From NCBI GenBank assembly GCA_019096065.1, contig JAGUCH010000004.1, positions 6,696,001 to 6,760,000 on the forward strand: DNA of 64,000 nt. The letters run 5' to 3'. Below the pieces are notes generated by a model that was not told the origin of the DNA, did no database searches, and saw only the letters and a program-made list of their open reading frames with translations. The stretch comes from Paracyclopina nana. Taxonomy: Eukaryota > Arthropoda > Copepoda > Cyclopoida > Cyclopettidae. The stretch's first letter is position 1. Each line of letters starts with the position of its first letter. Of the stretch, positions 38,497-48,816 are shown in pieces. The position numbers and the translations under genes are program-made.

Positions 38497-40049
38497 GGCC
38501 TTGGCCTTTGATTACAAATTATAGAACAAAAAAGATGGCGGATGTTTGGCAGCTTCCCTTTGACACTTTTTTTTACTTTTCCTGCTTTCTTTCTTGCCGT
38601 GAAGCGGCCAGGATCTGGAAGAAATTCAAAGTAAGATTGTTTATTTACTTCGTCGCAAAAACACACTTGAGCCGTTGCGAGATCGAATATCTATGTCAAG
38701 CCTCCAAAACCGATTGGGGCCCGCTCTACTGACGTCACTCAACTGCTAATTTCTGGTTTGATGGCTGTTTAAAGTTCGTACGTTATTTTTATTCGGCTTT
38801 TTCATGCACCAAAATGCAATGAAGAACGTGCAATTTAACGCTATGAATTCATTAAATTGCCTTGAATTGTAGTGCTCGCTACATCAAATATCCATTTAAT
38901 GAACGGAAGAACTCTGATTTCGCGGAATTCACGGTAACGCCAAAACCAGTTAACGAAAATAAACGAGTGGAAAAAAATCTCGCGAAATAATTGAGCGTTA
39001 TTTCGGTAACTTCAATAAGTGAAAAGCGTCAAAAAATATGCAGAGTGGGAAGTGAACATTGACGCCTTCAGTGAAAGCACAGTGAGAGCAACTTATTTAA
39101 AAGGGTAGGACATTTTTTGCAGTTCTTAATTCTACATTAGAAACAATACTCAAGTGAAGCAGCGAACTCGTCGTTGAAATGTAAAAGTTGTGCTCTAAAA
39201 TAGTGCTATTGTTCAGCTTGATCGATAAAACGGTAGGATTTTTTGCTTCCTCCCCAAGTTCAAGTGACGTCGCGAGTTCAGCAGAACGCATTTCTTTAGT
39301 TCCAAAGGTTGATCCCGATCCACGATCATGCCCCGTGGCAATGCTAAGCGGTCATTTTTGCAAAGAGCTCTCACTTTAGGTTTTACCTCTTGGGCAGTCC
39401 TCTTGGCCTTTTTATAATCGCAGGTACTCTAGCGTATCCTATATGGGTCAGCTGCAGACGAAGTAGTCGACTTGAATCAGGTTTTCAGGTATGGCCGACT
39501 CTGGTAATTTTCCGCTGCTGCTGTTGGGTTCTTCTGCGTCTTCGTGCTGCTGCTGTGCAATCAAGGCTGTCTACTACATTGACAGCCTTTGCCTTTGAGG
39601 AGTAGTGGAAAGTTTGTTGTCTGACTGAACGCTGTAAGAGCTAGATGAGCAATGTTGCTCAAGTCTGCTGTCCGCCGAACAAAAGCACGTGAACACCTCG
39701 TGTATATGCGAGAGTTGACCAAGTTGCTTTTGACAAGCAGCAATCCTGCCCCTTCCTCTTCTTCCAATGACGAGGAGGGCACGCTCAACGCGCGATGCTT
39801 CCAATGCATTACGTAGTACTATACATATATATGGGGGCAGGTTCGAACTGGATTCTCAAGTCTCTCTAATAATGCTACAAAGGATTCTTTTCGGAGGATT
39901 GCACATGTCTGGCTGCAAGCAAGGACTTTTGTCTCGAGAATTGGGTACACAAAAAAATGAGCTGACAAAGTCAACAAACTATTAATGCTTTATTTATAGC
40001 CTTGCTTTTGATTAAGGACACTTTGAGCTGAGCACGTGTGCAAGTATTT
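38497..40049. other. Intergenic region upstream of SLC25 gene
   Basis: About 1.55 kb without a supported gene. A perfect CRE palindrome TGACGTCA lies at 38730-38737, and GTGACGTCG near 39263. Several open frames of 60-80 codons overlap on both strands, and none resembles a protein family. Confidence 0.5.
38730..38737. promoter_or_regulatory. CRE palindrome TGACGTCA
   Basis: A perfect 8-bp CREB/ATF-type site 234 bp upstream of the SLC25A33/36 start codon. An identical site occurs between PRELID3 and NUDC. Confidence 0.35.
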
Positions 40050-41333
40050 TTATGATTTTGCCAAGTATTCGTACTTTTTCTTCAATGACTCGCGGTTTTT
40101 GCGTTTTCTGAGTGCATTCTGCAATTGATTCATCATTTCCATTCCTGGAACTGCAGCCCTTTTTACGCGGAGCTCAACGTTGTCCGTAACTGCATCTTTG
40201 ACTATGCTGATTTGGCTTAGCGATGGCTTCGCCCCTCTTTTTATCAGTCTCAACGGGTTAGGTGTTTCCATCGGTGGAGGAGGTGGAAGAGGTGGAGGTG
40301 GCGGGGGAGGTGCTAGCTGCATTTGAGGGACCGATGTTTTGATAGGTGCATTTATGAGTTTCTTTATTTCTTCGATCCTTGCTGGCAACTCGTACCGCAC
40401 TTGCTTGTCATAGCTTCCCTTCACAATCTCGAGAATCTCATTCAAAGCATCCATTGGATTTTCATGCTTCTTGTTTCCTGGGACTTCCAGATTTATTTTA
40501 CAAGTGATTGTGTTTTCGGTGTTTGTTGAGCCGTTTTTTCTCTCTCGATCATTAGAAATTGCATCATTCAGGCATTTCATGACTTTGGTCTCTTCATCTA
40601 CAAGTTCTCTGCAAGAACTACTCATCGTTGCATGCTTGTCCTCACCTTTTTGCCTTGCTTTTGTTTCTCCCTTGAGTGTGAGAAATGGTGCATTTTCTGT
40701 TCTATTGTAATCACTAGAGCATTTTTTCATATCACTTGTTTGGGCAGTTTTCCCATTGGTACCTTTAATTGTAGGCTGATTGCTTGCTCGATCAGCTAGG
40801 CTTAATTCACGCGTCTCTTCATTTGCCGAGTTTTCTAATTCGTCAATATTCTCGTCATTCAATCCCAATGAATTTCTGGCCTCGGTGCTTTTTTGGTTCA
40901 ATGCGTCGATCACTTCTTGCAGGGCTTCTTGAGCAAATGCAATGTTAATAAACTCCATTTCAAAATCATCCAACGCAAATTCAGTGGGTGCATCTTCGAC
41001 ATCCTCATTTGGCAAAGAGTTGAGTTGGTCTTTTTCCTCACTTTCGCTAGTGCTGCTATCTTCTGTTTCATTTTCAAAAATCACCGACAAAGTTAGAGAT
41101 TTTCTTTTGCCAATTGTTGACCTTGCATAAAGAAGAATATATAAAACTTGACAAAGGAGCCTTTTACCGATTTACCTGTGCTCAATCAAATGTTGAGGCA
41201 TTGAATGTTTCTGAATAAGCTTTGTTGTTGTTGGAGCACTTGCTGATCTCTTCAAATTAGTAGCCAATAGAGGATCTGGTTCTCTTTTGAAGGATTTGCT
41301 CTGCCACAGTCGCACTTTTTCACGAACACTCAT
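40050..41333 (-). CDS. Uncharacterised protein with polyproline run and WH2-like C-terminus
   Basis: Two exons are inferred (41333-41176, 41121-40050), giving 409 aa; the 54-bp intron has a weak acceptor (ATGCAAG). The N-terminus (MSVREKVRLWQSKSFKR) is basic and Ser-rich. The middle is acidic and disordered, with two short helical stretches (FAQEALQEVIDALNQKS and NPMDALNEILEIVKGSYDKQ). Then comes a run of about 13 prolines broken by one leucine, followed by NPLRLIKRGAKPS and a basic helix VKRAAVPGMEMMNQLQNALR. Polyproline followed by a WH2-like helix is typical of actin-nucleation or profilin-binding proteins. The arrangement also recalls the C-terminus of shootin-1. Function is not assigned. 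Confidence 0.6.
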
Positions 41334-42600
41334 TTTTATCACTGACTTGAAGTGGGAGGTTTTATGTCACAAGCTGAATGCTATCTTTGATTGTCACAAT
41401 TTCCCCTTACACAATTGATACCGCACCTTTTTCCAGCTTTATAATGAATTTGCAAAAGATGCATTGCATTTTTCGAGGCATTTGCCTCTCTTACAACTCT
41501 TGGAAAACTTTTAATACATCATCATTTTCTTAAGAAGAGCTGGAAAAAAATGTCACGAAGCGCAACAATTTTTATGATTTGAAAACTGCGCAACCTCTCT
41601 TATATACTGAAATTACTTAATTTTCATCCTGATTTAAAAAAATGTAATAACATTGTGTATCGCTGAAACTTGCCATAATAGAATAGGCTAGCAAAATAAC
41701 AATTTTAATTGTTAAAACAAGTAGCGGCGCTTAAGATACAGTCGGTCCGAGAGATTTCTGCTCACTTTGAAATCAAAAGTTTGCGATAACACTTCGGGAA
41801 ATACTAGATATCGTTGGAAAGCTCGAACCTTTAGTCAAATTTTTTTAGTTTTGAGAATTTTAACAAGTATTTTTTTCAAATTTTAATTTATATCGCAAAA
41901 TTAATTGTTGCTCAAAAATCACGCCCAATTTCCATGATTTTATTTGATGACAATTAAGTAGCTTTCACGAAAAACATTTCATCTTCATGAACCCAAAGAT
42001 GTGTTGTTTAAAACATTAATTTTGAAACTTTTTTTATTTTTAGAAGGCAGTGGCCTCATTGTCTTTTTTTTCTTTTTTTTAAAAATTCCTTTCCAATCAT
42101 ACGCCTTTCTGATGAGCCAGCAAAGCACCGCCAGATTTCATTAAAAAATGTCAAAAATAGCTAGGATCGGCGTAGTTGAAAATTTGGTCAAAAATAGCCT
42201 GGTTCTGGCAAATTTGCTTTTTTTGGGCAAAAAATTAAAGGTGCCTCAGAAAATTAAGTCTTCATATTTTTTTGCATTTCATTTCTTTTACCCATTGAAG
42301 CAAAAAAGATGGCCAAAGATTCAAGCTTTCGAACGAAATACATTGTGTCTATCTCCGGGACAGACTGCATAATTCGCGAAATCGCTTCGGCTCTAAATAA
42401 CTTTTGAATGTCAAAAAAATATTGCACGAAATCGCAACGGCTGTAAATAATTTTGAACGTCAAAAAAATATTTCGCGAAATCGGCGTACTATAATTTTCA
42501 ACGTTGAAACAATATTGCGTGAAATCGCAATTTCGATGGTAGATTTAAAGATTTAGAAAATAATTCGCGAAATCGCAGCGGTGAAACTCGACGTGGAATA
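41334..42600. other. AT-rich intergenic region with tandem repeats
   Basis: About 1.27 kb, AT-rich, with no supported gene; an open frame at 42148 is low-complexity. The right end carries the degenerate tandem array listed separately, running up to the start of the four-helix membrane protein gene. Confidence 0.5.
42371..42595. repeat. Five degenerate ~48-bp repeats centred on CGCGAAATCG
   Basis: The core (A/T)T(T/G)CGCGAAATCGC recurs with variants near 42373, 42423, 42473, 42517 and 42565, each followed by a region like GGCTNTAAATAA and GTCAAAAAAATAT. The array ends a few bases before the ATG at 42601, so it lies in the promoter or 5' UTR. Confidence 0.6.
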
Positions 42601-43302
42601 ATGGTGCATCATCATCATCGAAACCAAACTGTGACTCTGAGGCATGAAGATCGTCACGGAGAACTGGCTAATGCAATTGGCTGTCTTGCCGCTTGCCTCG
42701 CTTGCACCTTTGGAACTGTGATGCTCATTATCGGCCATACGAGAGGTGATGTGTGCAAAATGCGAGCCATCGACACGTCATCTTGGAACAAGCCCGAAAT
42801 CGACGGGAATCTGATCAAATGGTTCAAGTACACTGGCGTCCTTTTTCTCGTTTCGGGCATGTGGGCAAATTGCACAATTGGAGCCTTTCCTGCAACATTA
42901 AGGACTTGTAGCCCTGGGGTGGGAGGGGCGTTGGCCGACATTTTGGCCGGAATATGCGGGAAAATTGTTCTACTTGCGATCTACCTGATTACCCTCCTGT
43001 GCAACCTGATTGGATACTTTTGGATTTACTTGGCAAAAACAGCTCGCACTCCCGATAATAGCAAGATCCCAGGCGATATGAATTATTGCGCGGCCGAGGT
43101 GTGGATCACTGCCCAAGTTGTCGTCAACATATTTTGGGTGATTTCGTGTTGGGGAGCCCTAATGGTGTGTGCCCAAATTCATCGATTTTTCCGAAGCGAA
43201 GAGGCCCGAATGCAACCTGTTTATTTAGGCAAGCGCAAACAACAGGATCAAAAGACAAAGAATAAGCAATTAGACGAAAATCGCGACGCGGAAGACGTCT
43301 AA
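42601..43302 (+). CDS. Four-helix membrane protein, TMEM272-like
   Basis: An intronless 233-aa frame. Hydrophobic helices lie at about residues 25-47 (IGCLAACLACTFGTVMLIIG), 80-100 (YTGVLFLVSGMW), 117-145 (VLLAIYLITLLCNLIGYFW) and 168-192 (VVVNIFWVISCWGALMVC). The C-terminus is basic and cytosolic-looking. The layout resembles the poorly characterised TMEM272/claudin-like four-helix proteins of invertebrates; no claudin W-x(n)-GLW-C-C signature is present. The start MVHHHHRNQ follows a tandem-repeat array. The stop is 22 bp from that of the convergent gene at 43325, and AATAAA overlaps this gap. Function unknown. Confidence 0.65.
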   Translation: MVHHHHRNQTVTLRHEDRHGELANAIGCLAACLACTFGTVMLIIGHTRGDVCKMRAIDTSSWNKPEIDGNLIKWFKYTGVLFLVSGMWANCTIGAFPATLRTCSPGVGGALADILAGICGKIVLLAIYLITLLCNLIGYFWIYLAKTARTPDNSKIPGDMNYCAAEVWITAQVVVNIFWVISCWGALMVCAQIHRFFRSEEARMQPVYLGKRKQQDQKTKNKQLDENRDAEDV

Positions 43303-43324
43303 TAAATATACTATGACACACGGT

Positions 43325-44780
43325 TTAATTTGGCTCGAGTGGAAGCGATGCTGCATGTGCGTCGTTTTCTTCACTCGAGCTGCTCACTCCGCTGTCAGAC
43401 AAGGTGTCCTCATCCGCAGCCAGTTTCGGTTCTCTTGGAGCTTGAGGCTTTCCCAGGCCCGGAAGGTCGGGAGCACTCATGTAACGAACGTCCTCTCCGT
43501 GTGCAGCGTTGACTCTATCGCCAAACAGTTTCGCCCTCAAATGCCCGCGCGAAGAGGCATTTGGCTTCAGCTTCAGGTCACACAGGCTGATAGCGTCATT
43601 ATTGTTATTATGCAAAGGCTCTTCTTCTTGGAATTGCTGAAAGTAGTCAGGCCTGAATTTGTGCACTTGATAAACCTTTGTCAAGGGATCTGAGGTGAGC
43701 TTTGTCAATTCACTGGCTTGCTCGATGGCTTCTGCGAATTTGAACAATTTGTACTCGTCGTTGAAGGCGTTGAAATTCAGCTCTATGCTGGTTGTTCCAC
43801 ATCCAGTCAGAATGACGAGAGTTGACTTGGCTTTCCTCAAGAGGCCTCCAGAATTTCGGGTTCTGGCCACTGCACCAGCAAGTGGGAATCGATGCAAAAC
43901 TGACCCGTGGGGCTCATTATCCAGCCCTTTGCCAATGCGGTCGAGGTCTTTGATGTCATCCTCATAGATCGTCAGATTTCTGTGATTAACCACGATGGTC
44001 TTGGGTGCTGATGGTGTGGCTGTCAGTGCTTTGAAACTGATGGCTTTGCCAGCGTCACGTATGACTCGAAATCTCACTCGGTCTTGATGCAGCACAAACC
44101 TGACTAATTTGTTGTACAGCCGATCAATGGCACCGATCGTCTGCTCATCACTGCCCATGAGAATCGGCTTGATCACCCTGATAAACTCGTCCAAGTCCAT
44201 TTCTAGATCACTTTTTGTCGGGTCCACCTCCAGTCCTAATTTTTGGAGCAAAAACCGGCCAGTCAAATTGGTAAGTCTCAAGGGTAGATGACGAGGGTCG
44301 CAAAATCGATTAAAGATGCAAAAAATCTTGAATAGTAGCCTGCGATCCACCGCGGCATCGGTGTGACTGTCGTAGTTGAACTTGACCAAATCCCAGGCCA
44401 AAACTTCGATCTGAAAAGGTCAGGGAATTAATAAGTGCGAAATTAGCTTCGTTACTTATTAGTAGCTGCTGCTAAACGCATCATTTTCTGCCTACGCGCA
44501 AACTAACTCCAATTCTCCTTTTTACCTTCCTTTGGAATTCCAGCTCGTCAGTCGCCTGATTTTTCAACATGCTGCTGAGGAGCTTGGAAAAACTCTCAAC
44601 TGTGACCTGAGTGGTTGACATGAATCGATCATACAGCCAAAAGCCTGAACTCTTGTGCACTACGTCTTCGTCCATGTTACAGAACAGGATTGAGCAAAAG
44701 TGTCGCATGGCTTTGAAATGGTCCTTTTCCTCCTTCGAGCCCAAAATGTGGCCGACGGACACATAGCCCGAGTTCTTCAT
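43325..44780 (-). CDS. Uncharacterised protein, possibly DEF6/SWAP70-related
   Basis: Two exons (44780-44526, 44410-43325) join in phase to 446 aa. The N-terminal half is helical, and the segment IEVLAWDLVKFNYD with LLFKIFCIFNRF and LLQKLGLEV recalls the EF-hand-like region of DEF6/SWAP70. A following stretch (about residues 220-330) has the alternating-strand pattern of a PH-like domain ending in a helix (YKLFKFAEAIEQAS). The C-terminal ~100 residues are disordered and acidic, with SDSGVSSSSEEND. There is no membrane segment. The family link is a weak impression from pattern only; it could equally be an arthropod-specific PH-domain protein. Confidence 0.6.
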
Positions 44781-46209
44781 GTTGACGGCTCAACCTCAAA
44801 TCACCGACTGATTTCAAAACGCATCTTGCCCACGTTGTTCAACTTTTCCCCACTTTGCACTGAAGCAGTGGTAATCTCTTTGCGCCTGCCTAGCATTACT
44901 CAACGTTGCGAAGAACTGTTTTACACCATTTTACCGGTTGACCGAAGGCGAGTGAGTTCAAGGCTGGAAGGCTCAAGGTTGGATGATGACACATTTCTAC
45001 GATCGTTTTTTAACTGGATTTCCAGAGCTCATTTTATCGCGCTAAAAAAGAACTAGAACTTTTGTTGCATGGGCTGCGCCACGTACCGAGACTTGTTTTT
45101 TTTTTAGCATAACTTGTTGCCAGCAGATTTTTTAACGTGAAAAAATATTCTTCGTTGTAATAGGCTTTATGTTTTGATGGGAACATAATTTAACGTTAAA
45201 AATATTCTTAGTTATGATAGGCTTAGTATTATGATGGGTTTTTCAATCATTTCAACTGCTGATTTTTCCGTTGTCAAAGTCTCAAGGTAGAACACCGTTT
45301 TGTAGGTATTGCCTCATATAATTGCTCACTGGCCCTTGGGGAAAACGGACAATTTTTCGTATGACAGATGGGAAAACAAGTAAATGGTCATCTATGCAGC
45401 CATGGGCGAATATTCTACCGAACACGCTACCTTGGGCAGATAGATGGCATTGCTATAGGCAAAAGTAGCCACGTGTGTATGATGCTTATTGTTACGTACG
45501 TAAAACTTAAAGCGTATCTTTACTTAGCGCTATTGACCTCCTCAACAGTGCGATGCTTGATAACGTGGCTGACTAATGCGGCTAAAAATCGCAGACGCAT
45601 TCCGATTTGGCTTATATGTGGACTATAGGTAGATTTTCCAGATTAAAGTCAAAGGCTGTTATAAGACTTTGTGGCTTTGACGTAAACTATAGCTTTAAAT
45701 TCCAAAAGTTAAATTATACATTTTTTCCTGCTTCGAATCAGTGGTTTTCATTGCCAGGATGCGTAATTTTTGATGCGGGATAATTAGGTGGCAAAAGGGG
45801 TAAAACCTATTTCTCAAGAACTATATACAGCAAAATAGTCATACTATTGAGTCAGCGTAAGATGCTTAGTTCCTCTCTGTCTGGAAAGTCATAGATGTGG
45901 AAGCTGATTCATGCGGCCGCGTCTGTGTGATCTTGGTCTTCCATATAGAAGTCAGCAGCAGCTGTAGAAAGTCTGTCAGCCAAATCTCTTTTTCAGAGGC
46001 AGAAGAGGCTATGGACCACTTACAAAAGCTATCTGCTATAATGATTCATATATATAAATCTTCATATATGATGAAACCAGCTTAATTTAAAGGGCAAGAC
46101 TTTTCTTACGAACTCCTGCATTGACAGGCCTCGTTGCATGCAGAATTGTCTAAAGGTTTAAGGCTGGAATATTCGCATATATTTTTAATCAGAGGGAAAA
46201 GTTCACGCT

Positions 46210-46430
46210 AGTTCAACTGAATATCAGAGAGAGCGGCAATCTTGGCTAGCTGAGATCATCGCGAGCCCTCCAAAATTTGCAAAGGTCGAACTTATTTACT
46301 TAGCGAGGTGGAGTGACAGATTTCCTAAAAATTGCGCCACCTATGACTTCGACCAGAGTTTCGACCTTTGCAATCTGCTCAGCAATGTGCGCTGGATGAT
46401 TGCCGCTCTCTCTTATAATAAAGTTGAACT
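46210..46430. mobile_element. 221-bp MITE with 10-bp target site duplication
   Basis: Terminal inverted repeats of about 32 bp: left end AGTTCAACTGAATATCAGAG then AGAGCGGCAATC; the right end gives the complement, with one extra base and a few substitutions. An inner inverted pair (TTTGCAAAGGTCGA / TCGACCTTTGCAA) adds to the hairpin. Both sides carry the identical direct repeat AGTTCACGCT (46200-46209 and 46431-46440). A 9-10 bp duplication is typical of Mutator-like (MULE) elements. No coding capacity, so non-autonomous. Confidence 0.85.
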
Positions 46431-48220
46431 AGTTCACGCTTATAGGCCGCGCGGAACTTTAATGCGAGCTGTCAAGCAAACCTACATATAATGTCGTAGC
46501 CTGTACGTACGCAGGCTAGGTGACTGCGCGCTACATAAACTTGATTACTATCGACTTCTTCTTCTGCTAATACGGCAGCCAATTCTGCTCAATCTATGTG
46601 AATCATGGTTGACAGTGGTTATTTGGATGTGTGCGGAACTTTGGCGTCGTCGCCGATGTCCAATTCCATCTTTGTTTGATGTTCCCCTCCTGTGCAGCTG
46701 ATAAGAGGAAAGTATTGATTTTTGCTGCTGGCAGTGGTGCTGGTGGATCCAGTCTCCACGACGACTCCAACCTCGTCCGTGTGTTCCTGCTCTTCACATG
46801 ATGATGGCGACGACGCTAGCAGCATTCTTGGCTAGCTTCGTCTTTTTCTTGCTTGATGGCAATGTTGGTGACAAAGGGCGTTGCCAGCTGCAGAGGAGCA
46901 TGAATGCAGTGTAGTTGAAGCACTCGAGATTGTCGTCATTCAAGCTCCTCCTCAGGATTGAAACACATCTGTTCTCCTCTTTGCAGACCTCACCATCTTA
47001 TGCAATGAGTAATCAGTCCTGTGGACATATTTTAGTAGTTTTTAAAAATATTGCAAATTTGCTCTTTTGGCAGCATTGTCAAAAATCCTGCTAACTAATA
47101 TGTAGCATTAAATAGGGACCGAGAGCGAATGCTGGCGTTATCAATGATTGACAAAGCTGCAGCATCGATCGATTTTGTGCGCATTTCAGCTGGGATGTAT
47201 AGACTCGTTTCTCAGTCTGTTGGAACGAAGGAAGGTGGGACAGGAAACCAGGCGAGCGACCGTCCATGATGAGTTTGTGAAGCCGCCAAGCAGAATTCCA
47301 AGGTGACTGGAGGAGCTGATCTGGTCCAATACCAGAACAACCACTCTAGGCGAATAATGCCAGGTTGAGCTGGCAAGCTGCTTCCTGATGAGATCTGGCA
47401 AGCTGCTCCCTGACAAGATGACGACCATGCAGCTACACAAACATACAAAGGAGAAAGGCTTCGCTCCCCTATGCCAGCATAGTTGTAGTGGTGGTCCACA
47501 CCGCCAATCGATATCTTGTTCAAAAGGCGCCACTGTTGAAGTAGTAGATTTCCCCTACGTAGCACTAGAGGAGAAATGAAGGGAAGAAGCCTCATCAAAG
47601 TTGCCTCTAGTAAATGCCATGCGAGGAGTTGTCATCTGGGATCAATAATTGATTTCGCGTTCACGAACAAAAAAGAAGGGAGGACAGGTGCATTGCACGA
47701 CGACGAAGTTTTAACATCGAGCTAGACGACGTCGTCGTTGAGAAAAGGCAGCTATAGAAGGAAAGCTCCTCTGGCCGCGGCTTAGGAAGGATCTGAACCT
47801 CGCTGAGGAGGATTGGGATGTGAGCTGCCAACAACGACGCAAAGGAAAAGCAGCCTCGAAAGCAGCCTTTTCAACGGAGATGAGCGCTCTCCTTCCTTTC
47901 CCACTCTTGCATACCATCTCCTTTGTCCGAGGGATCCTGAGATCGAGGTGAACGCGAAAGAAGCGGAGTACTGCATCATTATGCGATGTGTAGAATTAAA
48001 GAATATGCGAATCTGCACTCCTCAAGCTAGTTGAGCAGTTGTTCAAGCGAGGGACCGCGTCATCATTGTAGCAGCAGTAGCTTGTCAATCTCAATCTCGT
48101 TGTCAATGTTGTTGTTGTTGCCGGACTACTCGCAGTTGCCATTTTGTCCTAGGTTGTCCTGCGGGCTTGGCATTGAGCAGCTGAGTCAGCACATGGAGAA
48201 AGAAGTCAGCCAAAGCGGCG

Positions 48221-48240
48221 GCAGCAGCAGCAGCAGCAGC
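48221..48240 (+). repeat. (GCA)n triplet microsatellite
   Basis: About six or seven GCA units in the presumed 5' leader of the zinc-finger gene. Confidence 0.7.
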
Positions 48241-48816
48241 TTCGATCTCTCTTTGCCAGGCTGGCCTTGAGTCGAAGAAAGAAACCCTTGAAAGAGGAAC
48301 GAGGAGGGAGGCGCAGATCCATCCATCCAACCAACGAGCCAACCAGCTTGGAAAGGACCAGCGGCGGCAAGCAGCGGCGGGCCAGCGGCCGAATTGCCAA
48401 CAACGGTTCCGAGGCCAGCCACTGCTGCACCACTCTAGTCCATATCGTCGTCGTCATCGGCGACGTCGTCGTCCACGCCGCAAACAGTCATCCAAAGGCT
48501 CCAAAAGGTGCAAGTCAGACTACTCTCCCTCACTTTGCTCGCGAGCACACGACCGACGAGCACTCTCGAGTGCACCAGGAGTCTGCTAAGGAGCCATCGG
48601 AAAATAACACCGTAGCGCATACGATTAAAAACAAGTGAGTACTCATCGCCCTGCAATCTTTGTTTACTTTTTCACCATCAAAAATAGCAGAGTGCATTAT
48701 TTTGGTCGCGAAAAAAATTAAATATCTCGCCAATTGAAAATTCCGCCAAACGGCAACACGCAACCTAGCATAACATGAAGCAGACGAGTAATCATCATTT
48801 TTTTGCTTCATAGACG

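Larger units (their letters stand above)
44781..48816. other. Long non-coding region, leader of the zinc-finger gene
   Basis: About 4 kb. The right end (about 48000-48637) is likely a 5' UTR exon of the zinc-finger gene. It is rich in Ser/Arg-type triplet repeats and ends at a GTGAGT donor near 48637, with the acceptor TTGCTTCATAG just before the ATG at 48817. A MITE lies at 46210-46430 and a GCA repeat near 48221. Overlapping open frames on both strands (47200-48650) resemble no protein and are probably an effect of the triplet composition. Confidence 0.5.

Noticed and set aside
47186..48657. Overlapping open frames of 60-130 codons on both strands before the zinc-finger gene
   Set aside because: They overlap each other in several frames, are triplet-repeat rich and lack any recognisable domain; likely UTR.
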